Notes: generated by a model not told the origin, from the sequence alone. A stretch of 64,000 nucleotides of DNA from JAJYVT01 sp035534455 (GCA_035534455.1 DATLRV010000032.1:62001-126000), one strand, 5' to 3'. Shown: positions 42,383 through 51,479, numbered from the stretch's first letter. Numbers and translations are program-made.

Positions 42383-44109
42383 GCGGCGGAACCCCAACCG
42401 TGACGGACGCGGCACCCGACGCCCTTTGGCCCGCGGCCGGGGCGCCCGCGGTGGGCGACGTGCCGGCAATCGACCGGCGCCGGGTCCTCTTCGTGATCTC
42501 GGCGCTCCTCCTCGGGATGCTGCTCGCCGCGCTCGACCAGACCATCGTGTCGACCGCGCTGCCGACGATCGTTGGCGACCTCGGCGGCGCGTCCCACATC
42601 GCGTGGATCGTCACCGCCTACCTGCTCACGGCGACGGTGTCCACGCCGCTGTGGGGCAAGCTCGGCGACCTCTACGGCCGCAAGTCGTTCTTCCAGGCGT
42701 CGATCGCCATCTTCCTCGTCGGCTCGGTGCTCTCGGGGTTCAGTCACTCCCTCGTGATGCTCGTGGCGTTCCGTGCGGTGCAGGGCCTCGGTGCAGGCGG
42801 TCTCATGGTCGGGGCGCAGGCGATCATCGGCGACGTCGTGTCGCCGCGCGAGCGTGGCCGCTACCAGGGGTTGTTCGGCGCGGTCTTCGCGATCGCGACC
42901 GTGGTCGGACCGCTCCTCGGCGGCTTCCTCACGCAGCACGCGAGCTGGCGGTGGGTCTTCTACATCAACCTCCCGCTCGGCGCGGTAGCCCTCGTGGTCA
43001 CCGCAGTCGTGCTCCCAGCGCACCTTCGTGGCGCCAAGAAGCCTGTCATCGACTACGTCGGCACGCTCGTGCTGAGCGCCGCGGTCGCCGCGCTCGTGCT
43101 CGTCGCCTCCCTGGGCGGGACGACGTACGCGTGGTCGTCGGTGCCGATCGCGATCCTCGGGGTGGGAGGCGTGGTGCTCCTCGTCGTGTGGGCGCTCGTC
43201 GAACGCCGGGTGCGTGAGCCGGTGCTGCCGCTCCACCTCTTCGCCAACCGCACGTTCGCGGCGACGAGCGCAGTCGGCTTCGTGGTCGGCTTCGGGCTCT
43301 TCGGCGCGGTGACCTTCCTGCCCGTCTTCCTCCAGGTGGCCAAGGGCGCCACGCCGACCGTCGCCGGGCTCCAGATCGTGCCGCTCATGGGGGGGATGCT
43401 GCTCACCTCGATCGTCTCGGGGATCCTGATCAGCCGGATCGGCCGCTACAAGGTCTTCCCCGTCGTGGGCTCCGCGGTGATGACGCTCGGGATGTACCTG
43501 CTCTCGACGGTGTCCGCCACGACCCCCGACGGGGTCATGTACCTCTACATGATCGTGCTCGGCCTCGGCCTCGGTGGCGTCATGCAGGTGCTCGTGATCG
43601 CCGTGCAGAACGCCGTCCCCCACGCCGAGCTCGGCATCGCGACGGCCGGGGCGACCTTCTTCCGCTCGATCGGCGGATCCTTCGGCGCGGCGATCTTCGG
43701 CGCGATCTTCGCCAACCTGATCGGGGGTCGCATGGCCGCCGCGCTGCACGGCCATGCGGTACCTAGCGGGCTCGGCGCGTCGGTGAGCCCAGGGACCCTG
43801 CAGCACCTCCCTGCTCCCGTGCACCACGCGATCATCTCGGCGTACTCGTCGACGGTCGGAACCGTCTTCCTCGTCGCGGTGCCGATCATGGGCGTCGCCT
43901 TCCTCCTCACCTGGCTCCTGCCGGAGATCCGGCTGCGCACCGACGTCCACGACCGCTACGGCCACGGCGAGGATGCCGACGGTCGGCGCCGGGCGGTCGG
44001 CGACGGCGACTCGCTCCACGGCTACGACGAGGGCGACCCGGCTGGCGTCGAGAGGCCGGCCGACGACCCCGGCGTGGAAGCACCGGTCGGTGCCGCGCCG
44101 GCGCTCTGA
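42379..44109 (+). CDS. MFS exporter, DHA2/EmrB-QacA type
   Basis: Multidrug-type proton antiporter of 576 residues with 14 hydrophobic segments. Hallmarks are LLAALDQTIVSTALPTIVGDLGG (motif D1, seen as LDQTIVSTALP), GKLGDLYGRK, RAVQGLGAGGLMVGAQAIIGD and the motif C GVVFAIATVVGPLLGGF-like AVFAIATVVGPLLGGF. The 55-residue cytoplasmic tail is acidic. ATG 42379 overlaps the tetR stop. It is the second DHA2 exporter in 10 kb; the two are only distantly alike and have different neighbours. Confidence 0.93.
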   Translation: MSGGTPTVTDAAPDALWPAAGAPAVGDVPAIDRRRVLFVISALLLGMLLAALDQTIVSTALPTIVGDLGGASHIAWIVTAYLLTATVSTPLWGKLGDLYGRKSFFQASIAIFLVGSVLSGFSHSLVMLVAFRAVQGLGAGGLMVGAQAIIGDVVSPRERGRYQGLFGAVFAIATVVGPLLGGFLTQHASWRWVFYINLPLGAVALVVTAVVLPAHLRGAKKPVIDYVGTLVLSAAVAALVLVASLGGTTYAWSSVPIAILGVGGVVLLVVWALVERRVREPVLPLHLFANRTFAATSAVGFVVGFGLFGAVTFLPVFLQVAKGATPTVAGLQIVPLMGGMLLTSIVSGILISRIGRYKVFPVVGSAVMTLGMYLLSTVSATTPDGVMYLYMIVLGLGLGGVMQVLVIAVQNAVPHAELGIATAGATFFRSIGGSFGAAIFGAIFANLIGGRMAAALHGHAVPSGLGASVSPGTLQHLPAPVHHAIISAYSSTVGTVFLVAVPIMGVAFLLTWLLPEIRLRTDVHDRYGHGEDADGRRRAVGDGDSLHGYDEGDPAGVERPADDPGVEAPVGAAPAL

Positions 44110-44120
44110 CGCCCTGGCGG

Positions 44121-44807
44121 TCAGCCGGCCGGGTCGGCGTCTGCGCCGGCGGCCCGGGGCGGGGTCTGGGGCGTAGCCGGAGACGACGTACCAGGCAATG
44201 GGGTCCGCGGTGTGCGCGCCACGGCTGCCGCGAGCATCGCGGAGTTCGGGATCTTGTACTCCCCCTCGTCGGTCTGCAGCGTGACGTAGGTCAAGGCCAT
44301 CTCGCGCACCCTGGCGTCGAAGATCCCCCCGAGCGAGCCGGAGCGCACGCGGACGCGGTCCCCGACGTGGAAGGGCCGCGTGAACAGCAGGACGAGCCCG
44401 GCGAAGACGTTGCCGAGGCTCTGCTGCGCCGCGATGCCGAGCACGATGCCCGCGAGTCCGGCACCCACGAGGAGATGGTCGATGGGCACGGCCAGCACGG
44501 CGAGCACGCCGAAGATCACCATGAGGTACCCGACGGCGGCGGAGAGCACCCGGACCGCGCCGCCGGCCGCTGCCGCCGCACTCGACGAGATGTGATGCGC
44601 CAGTGCCTTGGAGAGGCGCGTCGTCGCCACCACGCCGAAGAGGACCAGTGCGGCGGCGCTGATCCAGGCGATGAGGCGGGGGTCCAGCTTGGGTGTCGAG
44701 ACTTTGCCGAACGCCGAGCCCGATACGAGCGCGGCGACCGCCACCAGCCCGGACGCCGAGCCGAGGATCCATCCCCGCCGCGCGGCGCGTCTCGTGTCGT
44801 CGGCCAT
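44121..44807 (-). CDS. MscS-family mechanosensitive channel (small)
   Basis: A 228-residue channel of the small-conductance type. Helices near the N-terminus lead to the pore helix and beta-domain: GLAGIVLGIAAQQSLGNVFAG followed by RPFHVGDRVRVRSGSLGGIF and IPNSAML. The C-terminal alpha/beta domain of full MscS is missing and replaced by a 35-residue Pro/Thr/Ala tail, so it is a truncated-type member. TACCCT lies 10 nt before ATG 44807 (minus-strand, 44818-44823). It is convergent with the exporter, 11 bp apart. Release of solutes under osmotic downshift is the family role. Confidence 0.87.
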   Translation of the reverse strand: MADDTRRAARRGWILGSASGLVAVAALVSGSAFGKVSTPKLDPRLIAWISAAALVLFGVVATTRLSKALAHHISSSAAAAAGGAVRVLSAAVGYLMVIFGVLAVLAVPIDHLLVGAGLAGIVLGIAAQQSLGNVFAGLVLLFTRPFHVGDRVRVRSGSLGGIFDARVREMALTYVTLQTDEGEYKIPNSAMLAAAVARTPRTPLPGTSSPATPQTPPRAAGADADPAG

Positions 44808-44928
44808 GCCGCATCCGAGGGTACTCGCGGCTCCCGGTGCAACGGCGGTGCCGACCCGGTGGCCCCGAGCAACGGCCAGTGGCGACGTGGCGCGGCCGGG
44901 TTACTCCCGGCCCGGTAGCGTCGTCGGA

Positions 44929-45858
44929 GTGCGCGTCAGGATCTTCGTCGAGCCCCAGCAAGGGGCCTCGTACGAAGATCTCCTCCGGGTCGCGCAGCAC
45001 GCCGAGGCGGCCGGGTTCGACGGCTTCTTCCGCTCCGACCACTTCGTCGCCATGGGGGGCGACGGCCTGCCCGGGCCGACCGACGCGTGGGCGACGCTGG
45101 CCGCGCTCGCGCGCGAGACCGGCCGGCTCCGCCTCGGGACGCTCCTGACCTCGGCGACTTTCCGCAGCCCGGGCCTGCTGGCGGTCACCGTCGCCCAGGT
45201 CGACGAGATGAGCGGCGGGCGCGTCGAGCTCGGCCTCGGCGCAGGGTGGTTCGAGGACGAGCACCGTGCCTACGGCGTCCCGTTCCCTTCGATCACCGAG
45301 CGCTTCGAGCGGCTCGAAGAGCAGCTCGAGATCGTGACCGGGTTGTGGACGACGCCCGAGGGCGAGCGGTTCTCGTTCGCCGGGCGCCACTACCGGCTCG
45401 AGGACAGCCCGGCGCTTCCCAAGCCCCGCCAGCGTCCTCACCCGCCGGTGATCGTGGGCGGCGGCGGCCCATCGAGGACCCCGCGGCTCGCGGCCCGGTT
45501 CGCGGACGAGTTCAACGTGCCGTTCCTCGTGCCCGACGACGCCGCGCGCCAGTACACGCGGGTGCGCGCCGCGTGCGAGGCGGCAGGACGCGACCCCGCG
45601 ACGTTGCGGTTCTCGGCCGCCGTGGTCGTGTGCTGCGGGAGGGACGAGAAGGACGCGCAGCGGCGCGCCGGGGCCATCGGCAGGGACCTCGCCGAGCTGC
45701 GGGAACACGGAGCGGCGGGCACTCCTCGCGAGGTGGCGGCGCGATGTCGTGCCTACGGCGACCTGGGTGCGTCGACGATCTACCTCCAGGTGCTCGACCT
45801 CTCGGACCTCGACCACCTGTCGCTCCTGGCGGACGAGGTCCTCCCGGCGCTCGGCTGA
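44929..45858 (+). CDS. LLM-class F420-dependent oxidoreductase
   Basis: Luciferase-like TIM-barrel oxidoreductase of 309 residues, expected to use coenzyme F420. Features are HAEAAGFDGFFRSDHFV near residue 30, LGTLLTSATFRSPGLLAVTVAQVDEMSGGRVELGLGAGW (LLTSATFRSP and GRVELGLGAGW), and HPPVIVGGGG for cofactor phosphate. The substrate is unknown; this family is expanded in F420-producing actinobacteria. TAGCGT (44916-44921) stands 7 nt before GTG 44929. It ends 18 bp from the convergent ABC exporter. Confidence 0.88.
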   Translation: MRVRIFVEPQQGASYEDLLRVAQHAEAAGFDGFFRSDHFVAMGGDGLPGPTDAWATLAALARETGRLRLGTLLTSATFRSPGLLAVTVAQVDEMSGGRVELGLGAGWFEDEHRAYGVPFPSITERFERLEEQLEIVTGLWTTPEGERFSFAGRHYRLEDSPALPKPRQRPHPPVIVGGGGPSRTPRLAARFADEFNVPFLVPDDAARQYTRVRAACEAAGRDPATLRFSAAVVVCCGRDEKDAQRRAGAIGRDLAELREHGAAGTPREVAARCRAYGDLGASTIYLQVLDLSDLDHLSLLADEVLPALG

Positions 45859-45876
45859 CGGGGGAGCGGGCCGGGG

Positions 45877-48800
45877 TCAGCCGGCGCCTCGCGCCGTGCC
45901 GCCGACGAGCTCGAAGGCCTGCCACATCGCGGCATAGCGTCCGCCCTGTTCGAGAAGGTCCTCGTGGGTGCCGGACTCCGCGACCCCGCCGGCATGGAGG
46001 ACGACGATGCGGTCCGCGGTGCGTGCCGTCTGGAGGCGATGGGCGATCAGGACCGTCGTCCGTTCCCGCGTGACCTCGCGCACCGCTGCGGCGACCTTGG
46101 CCTCCGTCGGCAGGTCGAGGTTGGAGGTGGCCTCGTCGAGAAGGAGGATCGCCGGGTCCACGAGCTGGGCGCGTGCGAGCGCGACGAGCTGTCGCTGGCC
46201 GGCCGAGAGCGACCGCCCGCGCTCGGAGAGGACGTGGTGGTAGCCGCCGGGGAGCTGGGCGATGAACTCGTGGGCGCCCACCGACCGGGCGGCGCGCTCG
46301 ACGTCGGCGTCCGCCGCCTCGGGCCTCCCGTAGGCGATGTTGTCGCGCACCGTGCCCGAGAAGAGGAAAGCCTCCTGGGGGACGTAGCCGAGCTGGTGGC
46401 GGTACTCGCCGAGGGTGACGTCGCGCAGGTCGTGGCCGTCGACGGCGACCGTGCCCACGTCGGGGTCGTAGAACCTCGCGATCAGCTTCATGACCGTCGA
46501 CTTGCCCGCACCCGTCTCGCCGACCAGGGCAACCGTCTCGCCGGGAGCGATGGCGAGGTCGATGCCGCGCAGGGCCTCGGGGGGACGGCGGATGGCGTCC
46601 GCGGTGACGAGGAGCTTCGGGTCCGCCGGCCCTCGCCGTCGCCGTGCGGCGAGCCCCGGTCGGACCGGCGCCGTGGGATACGAGAAGTGGAGCCCGTCGA
46701 GGACCACCTGGCCTGTCAGGCGCCCGACCCGTCCGGGCTCTGCGGGATCGGGGGTCCTCGTGTCGATCTGCATGAGCTCGGAGATCCTCCCGACCGAGAC
46801 GCGCGTCTGCTGCCACGCGTCGAAGACCTGGGAGAGGCTCTGGATCGGGGAGAAGAACATGTCGATGTAGAGGAAGAAGGCGATCAGCGCACCGGTGCTC
46901 ATGTTCCCGGCCGCGACCAGCTCGGCACCGACGCCGAGGACGATGACCTGCGCCAACCCGGAGAGGAACTGGATGAAGGGGAAGTAGGTCGCCACGAGCC
47001 GCTGGGCGTGCACCCGGGACCCGAGGTAGTCCTTGCCGAGCCGCTGGAAGCGGGCGCGCGTCGCCCCCTCGTGGACGAAGGTCTGCGCCTCGCGCACTCC
47101 CGACAGGCTCTCCTGGAAATCGGCGTTCACGATCGCGATGCGCTCGCGGGCCTGGTCGTACAGGACCGCCGCCTTGCGCCGGAACACGACGGTGGCTGCC
47201 GAGAGCGGCACGACGACCGAGAGCGTGCACAGGCCGAGCTCGGGGTTGATGACGACCAGCGCAACCCCGACCCCGACGAACGTGACCATGGCGACCAGTG
47301 CCGAGAGCACGCCGTTTTCCATGAGCGACTCGAACTGGTCGACGTCGGTCGTCATGCGCGTCATGATGCGGCCGGCCATCTCGCTCTCGTAGTAGTCGAG
47401 TGAGAGCCGCTGGAGCTGCGCCCAGATCCGGACGCGGAGCGACAGCATGATGCGCTGTGCCGTACGGCCGGTCACGAAGGTCTCGGCGATCTGGTCGACG
47501 AGGTCCCCGACGGTGATCACGAAGTAGATCCCCGCGGCAAGGAAGAGGACCGACACGGCGTGTGCCGTCACCCCCCCGTCGATGCCGGTCTTGACGAGGA
47601 TCGGGCCGGCGAGACTCGCCAGCGCGTCGACGACCACGAAGACGAGGCCGAGCAAGAGGGGCCAACGGAACTCTGAGAACAGCGTGGTGAGCCGGAAACT
47701 CCGATCTTGGCGCGTGTCGCGGTCGAGGTCGACCTCCGCGACGTCACGCACGGGCCGCAGTGCGGAGACTCGTGCGAGGAGCTCGGGGGTCGGGACCAGG
47801 CTCATCCTCCAGCCCCCGCCGGCGCCCCCGAGCCCGGGACCGATCGTCGAGCGCACCGTGACCGTGCCGCCCGTGACTGCCGAGCCGCCAGAGCCGGGGG
47901 AGCCCGTCGCCCCGCCGGGGCGGGGCGCGGGCCACGCGGGTGAAGGGGACGGCGTGGTGGGCGCCATGGGGACGTTCGCGATCGGCGCGGCGGACCGTGC
48001 CGAAGCCGTCGCGGACGCGTCGATCAGCGCGTCGACGCCTCCGCGTACCGCCTCCGCGTGCTCCTCGTCGTCGAGTCCCGAGAGGAGCGAGCGATAGAGG
48101 GCGCTGCGTGCGACGAGCTCCTCGTGGCTGCCCTCCGCGACGATTCGCCCTTCGGCGAGCACCACCACCCGGTCTGCGAGGTGGAGGGTCGAGCGGCGGT
48201 GGGCGACGAGGATGGTGGTCCGTCCGGCCATCACCTCGCGCAGCGCGTCGTGGATCTGCGCCTCGGTGCGGGCGTCGATGGCGCTCGTGGCGTCGTCGAG
48301 GATGAGGAGGCGCGGGTCGTAGAGGATCGCCCGTGCGAGGGCGATCCGCTGTCGTTGGCCGCCCGAGAGGGTGAGCCCGCGTTCGCCGACGACCGTGTCG
48401 TATCCCCGGGGCAGCGCCTCGACGAACTCGTGGGCGCACGCCGCCCGGGCGGCGGCGACGATCTCGTCCGTGGTCGCGTCCGGCCTGCCGTAGGCGATGT
48501 TGGCGCGCACGGAGTCCGAGAAGAGGAAGCTGTCCTCGTAGACGATGCCGACCTGGTGGCGGAGGGAGTCGAGCGATGCCCGCCGCACGTCGACGCCGTC
48601 GACCGTGACCGACCCCGACGTGGGGTCGTAGAACCGGGCGATGAGCATCGCGAGCGTGGACTTGCCGCTGCCGCTCGGTCCGACGACGGCGATGCGCTCG
48701 CCCGCGTGCACGTCGAGGTCCACCCCGGCGAGCACCGGTGGGCCGCCGTCGTAGCCGAAGTGGACATCGGCGAAGGAGATGTCGCCACGGAGTGGTGGCA

Positions 48801-49806
48801 GGGTCACCGCGTCGGGCGGATCGGCGATCGCGAGCGGCGTGTCGAGCAGCTGGAACACCCGGTCGAGTCCCGCGCGGGCCTGCTGGCCGATAGTGAGCAC
48901 GCCGGCCAGTTGACGTGCCGGGGACATGAGCGCGACCACGTAGGTCGAGAAGGCGAGGAACGTGCCGAGGCTGATCTCGTGGTGCAGCGCCATCCAACCG
49001 CCGAGCGCGAGGATGCCGACCTGGCCGAACGAGGGGATCGCCTCGAGGACCGGTTGGTAGCGGGCCTGGAGGCGTACGGCGCGCATCTGGGAGCTGTAAA
49101 GGTCCTTCGCGGACTCCACGACACGCTCGACCTCGCGTCGCTCCTGTCCGAATGCTTTCACGACGCGAACGCCGTTCAGGTCCTCGTCGACGATGGAGAC
49201 GAGCTCGCCCTCACGTTGCTGCGCGTCCCACGTCGCAGGAAAGACGCGCCATCGCATCCGGTAGGAGACGAGTGCGAGCGTCGGGGCGATCACCATGCTC
49301 ACCACCGCGAGGAGCGGCGAGAGGTAGATCATGACCCCGAGCGACATCGCCATCAGGAAGACGTTGCCGCCCATGATGGGGATGAAGTTCAAGAGGGCCT
49401 GGACGAGGGTGGTGTCGGAGCTGGCGCGAGCAACCAGCTGGCCCGTCGGCATCCGCGACAGGGTCTGCAGGTCGAGCGCCTGGAGGTGGGCGTGGATGTC
49501 GTTGCGCAGGTCGTACTGCACCTCGAGCCCGACCTGACCGCCGCGGTACCGGCGGACGTGCGCCGCGCCGAACGCGAGGAGCGCCAAGGCCGCGAGGAGG
49601 GCGAGCCAGGGCGCGAGCGGCGTCGTGTGGAGCTCGATGACTGTGTCGACGACCTCGCGGGCGACGAGGGGGACCGCGGTCTGGCACACCGCCCCGAAGA
49701 TCGCAGCGCTGATGGACAGGGCGACGTTGCGGCGGTGGCGGAGCATGTAGCCCCAGAGGCGCCGGATCCAACGGTCGGCGGCAGCGGGCGGACGACCGGC
49801 CGTCAC
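45877..49806 (-). CDS. Fused heterodimer-type ABC exporter (TMD-NBD-TMD-NBD)
   Basis: Single 1309-residue polypeptide holding two complete type IV ABC half-exporters. NBD1 has Walker A GPSGSGKST, signature LSGGQRQR and Walker B ILDDATSAID, where Asp replaces the catalytic Glu. NBD2 has GETGAGKST, the altered signature LSAGQRQL and an intact LLDEATSNLD. One ATP site therefore combines both defects (degenerate) and the other is complete, as in TM287/288 or BmrCD. Between the halves is a Gly/Pro/Ser linker of about 90 residues; NBD2 has an Arg-rich insert after YPTAP. GTG 49806 overlaps the marR stop (GTGA). Multidrug or lipid export under MarR control is inferred. Confidence 0.92.
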   Translation of the reverse strand: MTAGRPPAAADRWIRRLWGYMLRHRRNVALSISAAIFGAVCQTAVPLVAREVVDTVIELHTTPLAPWLALLAALALLAFGAAHVRRYRGGQVGLEVQYDLRNDIHAHLQALDLQTLSRMPTGQLVARASSDTTLVQALLNFIPIMGGNVFLMAMSLGVMIYLSPLLAVVSMVIAPTLALVSYRMRWRVFPATWDAQQREGELVSIVDEDLNGVRVVKAFGQERREVERVVESAKDLYSSQMRAVRLQARYQPVLEAIPSFGQVGILALGGWMALHHEISLGTFLAFSTYVVALMSPARQLAGVLTIGQQARAGLDRVFQLLDTPLAIADPPDAVTLPPLRGDISFADVHFGYDGGPPVLAGVDLDVHAGERIAVVGPSGSGKSTLAMLIARFYDPTSGSVTVDGVDVRRASLDSLRHQVGIVYEDSFLFSDSVRANIAYGRPDATTDEIVAAARAACAHEFVEALPRGYDTVVGERGLTLSGGQRQRIALARAILYDPRLLILDDATSAIDARTEAQIHDALREVMAGRTTILVAHRRSTLHLADRVVVLAEGRIVAEGSHEELVARSALYRSLLSGLDDEEHAEAVRGGVDALIDASATASARSAAPIANVPMAPTTPSPSPAWPAPRPGGATGSPGSGGSAVTGGTVTVRSTIGPGLGGAGGGWRMSLVPTPELLARVSALRPVRDVAEVDLDRDTRQDRSFRLTTLFSEFRWPLLLGLVFVVVDALASLAGPILVKTGIDGGVTAHAVSVLFLAAGIYFVITVGDLVDQIAETFVTGRTAQRIMLSLRVRIWAQLQRLSLDYYESEMAGRIMTRMTTDVDQFESLMENGVLSALVAMVTFVGVGVALVVINPELGLCTLSVVVPLSAATVVFRRKAAVLYDQARERIAIVNADFQESLSGVREAQTFVHEGATRARFQRLGKDYLGSRVHAQRLVATYFPFIQFLSGLAQVIVLGVGAELVAAGNMSTGALIAFFLYIDMFFSPIQSLSQVFDAWQQTRVSVGRISELMQIDTRTPDPAEPGRVGRLTGQVVLDGLHFSYPTAPVRPGLAARRRRGPADPKLLVTADAIRRPPEALRGIDLAIAPGETVALVGETGAGKSTVMKLIARFYDPDVGTVAVDGHDLRDVTLGEYRHQLGYVPQEAFLFSGTVRDNIAYGRPEAADADVERAARSVGAHEFIAQLPGGYHHVLSERGRSLSAGQRQLVALARAQLVDPAILLLDEATSNLDLPTEAKVAAAVREVTRERTTVLIAHRLQTARTADRIVVLHAGGVAESGTHEDLLEQGGRYAAMWQAFELVGGTARGAG

Positions 49807-50387
49807 GTCGCGGACTCCGCGGCGCACGGCGGCGAGGGAGGCGAGGGCGGCGAAGGTCGCCGGCTCGACGGGGCGGCGTGACGCTCCCGCGCCCGCTCGT
49901 CGAGAGCCGCCCCGAGCGCGGCGAGTGCTTCGGGGGCTGTCGTCGAAGGCGGAAGGCGCCGGAAGACGTCGTCGAGCACGCGGACCATGTCGGCCTCGGC
50001 GGCGTCGAGGACCCGGGCACCCTCCGAGGTAAGGCGCAACTCGGACGCACGCAGGTCCGTCGCCACCACCGCGCGCTCGAGGAGTCCCGCCCGGCACAGC
50101 GTGTCCACCGCTGCGCTCAGCGTCGGCCGGCCGAGCTCGAAGCGTTCGGCGACCCGTGACGCGCGGTCCTCACCTGCAGCGACCGAAGAGAGGACCCGAT
50201 ACTGCGCGAGACCCAGCTCGCCGCTCGCCCGCTCCAGCAGTCGGGCGGCACGGGCGAGGCTACGAACGGCCTCGACCGTGCGCGCCGACGACGCGGGAGC
50301 CGTGTCGGCAGAGGAATGGGGAGCCCGCACCGGCCCGGATCGGGCCTGTGCGGTCGCTGGTGCGGATCGGTCGGGAGCAGCGGGCAT
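49803..50387 (-). CDS. MarR-family regulator
   Basis: A 194-residue winged-helix protein. The fold is seen from LLERASGELGLAQYRVLSSV through the recognition region RVAERFELGRPTLSAAVDTL and the wing ERAVVATDLRASELRLTSEG. The N-terminal 40 residues and a Pro/Ser-rich C-terminus are unstructured. ATG 50387 is chosen; TACTCT (minus strand, 50401-50406) would start the RNA about 6 nt ahead of it. It is translationally coupled (GTGA) to the ABC exporter and has a perfect dyad over its -35, so it probably represses the pair until a ligand binds. Confidence 0.88.
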   Translation of the reverse strand: MPAAPDRSAPATAQARSGPVRAPHSSADTAPASSARTVEAVRSLARAARLLERASGELGLAQYRVLSSVAAGEDRASRVAERFELGRPTLSAAVDTLCRAGLLERAVVATDLRASELRLTSEGARVLDAAEADMVRVLDDVFRRLPPSTTAPEALAALGAALDERARERHAAPSSRRPSPPSPPSPPCAAESAT

Positions 50388-50417
50388 CGTGTCTCGACGG
50401 AGAGTAGTCCATCGATA

Positions 50418-50432
50418 GTTCGAGAATCGAAC
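50418..50432. promoter_or_regulatory. Perfect dyad at the marR promoter
   Basis: GTTCGAGAATCGAAC (50418-50432) has 6-bp perfect arms around GAA. It lies 11 bp upstream of the minus-strand -10 TACTCT, so it covers the -35 zone of the marR/ABC operon. It is the likely MarR self-operator. Confidence 0.6.
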
Positions 50433-50522
50433 AATTGGCAGGCCCGCCCGCCCGGTGATGGGCGGCGCCGATTGAACAGTGGGGCTCAAGATCTCGGCGA
50501 CCGGACACCGCGCGCTGAGGGT

Positions 50523-50544
50523 GATCCGAACCCTCCGGCGGATC
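50523..50544 (-). terminator. Hairpin at the end of the thiamine-binding protein gene
   Basis: CGGATC (50539-50544) and GATCCG (50523-50528) pair perfectly around a 10-nt loop and begin at the TAG stop codon of the gene at 50544. No U-tract is present. Confidence 0.35.
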
Positions 50545-50864
50545 TAAGGGCCGCGCTGGATCTGTCTTTCGATCGACGCGACCTTGCCGTGGAGCGCGTC
50601 CGCCACCCCGGGTCGGACGTCGAGCTTCACGACGACGCTCGCTCGTGGGGCGCGCGCCATGACCTGCGTCACGCAGCGGCCGATCAGCGCGAGCACGTCC
50701 TCGAGGGAGCCCTCGACGTTGGTGAACATGGCGTTCGTCTCGTGCGGCAGACCCGAGTCGCGGACGACTCGGACGACCTCTGCGATGACACGGCCGACCG
50801 ACCCGTCCTCTCCGACGGCGTCGCCGCCCAGGGGCGTGATCGAAAAGGCTGCCGTGACGGACAT
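50544..50864 (-). CDS. MTH1187/YkoF-family thiamine-binding protein
   Basis: A 106-residue ferredoxin-like protein of the MTH1187/DUF77 type. Typical are the N-terminal strand VTAAFSITPLG, GSVGRVIAEVVRVVRDSGLPHETNAMFTNVEGSLEDVLALI (core SGLPHETNAMFTNVEG) and the strand ASVVVKLDVRP. Family members bind thiamine or a related pyrimidine and form tetramers. TATCGT (minus strand, 50871-50876) lies 6 nt before ATG 50864: leaderless. There is no thiamine pathway gene nearby. Confidence 0.8.
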   Translation of the reverse strand: MSVTAAFSITPLGGDAVGEDGSVGRVIAEVVRVVRDSGLPHETNAMFTNVEGSLEDVLALIGRCVTQVMARAPRASVVVKLDVRPGVADALHGKVASIERQIQRGP

Positions 50865-50947
50865 ACGTCCACGATACGGCTCGACGACCGCGGAGCCGTC
50901 GGACGGAACCATCCGGCGGAGCCAGCGGACGAAACGCTCGGGGTCCC

Positions 50948-51001
50948 CGGTGTGCACGGGGTTCCGCGGTGTGCACGGGGTCCGCGGTGTGCACGGGGTC
51001 C
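50948..51001. repeat. Three tandem 17-19 bp GTGTGCACGGGG repeats
   Basis: CGGTGTGCACGGGGTTCCG (50948-50966), an 18-bp copy (50967-50984) and a third (50985-51001) follow head to tail. Each holds the palindrome GTGCAC. They sit between the divergent thiamine-binding and VOC genes, 24 bp before the VOC start. Confidence 0.7.
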
Positions 51002-51025
51002 CCGGAGGGTGGCAGCATCCAACCC

Positions 51026-51424
51026 GTGCCGGTTCGCGTCACCGCCCTCGACCACGTGCAGCTCGCGATGCCGACCGGCCGCGAGGCGGAGGCCGAGGCG
51101 TTCTATTGCGGCGTGCTCGGCTTCGCAGTCCGCCCGAAGCCGGCGATCCTCGCGGCACGCGGGGGGAGGTGGTTCGCAGCCGAGGACGTCCAGGTCCACC
51201 TCGGTGTCGAAGAGGACTTCCGCCCGGCGAAGAAGGCGCATCCGGCGTTGCGTGTGGCCGGGTTTGACGACCTTCTCTCGCTGCTCGACGCCCGAGGGCT
51301 TCCGTGGCGGGCGGACGTTGAGCTGCCCGGGCTGCGGCGCGTCTACGTCGAGGATCCGTTCGGCAACCGCCTCGAGCTGATCGACGCCGGCGACCAGGTC
51401 GTTGCCGAGGGGAACTGCGCATGA
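51026..51424 (+). CDS. VOC-superfamily (glyoxalase/bleomycin-resistance-like) protein
   Basis: A 132-residue protein with two beta-alpha-beta-beta-beta modules. The start VTALDHVQLAMPTGREAEAEAFYCGVLGF is the standard VOC entry (split as LDHVQLAMP and FYCGVLGF), and YVEDPFGNRLELID is the standard end. Metal ligands could be His in LDHV, His in VQVHLGVE and Glu in RLELID. It may bind or modify a small molecule; the substrate is unknown. GTG 51026 has no Shine-Dalgarno. Three tandem repeats precede it. Confidence 0.85.
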   Translation: MPVRVTALDHVQLAMPTGREAEAEAFYCGVLGFAVRPKPAILAARGGRWFAAEDVQVHLGVEEDFRPAKKAHPALRVAGFDDLLSLLDARGLPWRADVELPGLRRVYVEDPFGNRLELIDAGDQVVAEGNCA

Positions 51425-51440
51425 TGCTTCTGCAAATTCC

Positions 51441-51470
51441 TTGTCCGCTGACGCGACCATTGCGTACGAT
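51441..51470 (+). promoter_or_regulatory. Promoter of the secreted repeat protein
   Basis: TTGTCC (51441-51446) and TACGAT (51465-51470) form a -35/-10 pair with an 18-bp spacer. ATG 51480 follows 9 nt after the -10. It is the best two-box promoter I see in the window. Confidence 0.6.
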
Positions 51471-51479
51471 GTGGAAGGG

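Noticed and set aside
50418..50432. GTTCGAGAATCGAAC as a LexA box
   Set aside because: The LexA box needs GAAC-N4-GTTC; here the arms are in the opposite order. Its place fits a MarR operator.
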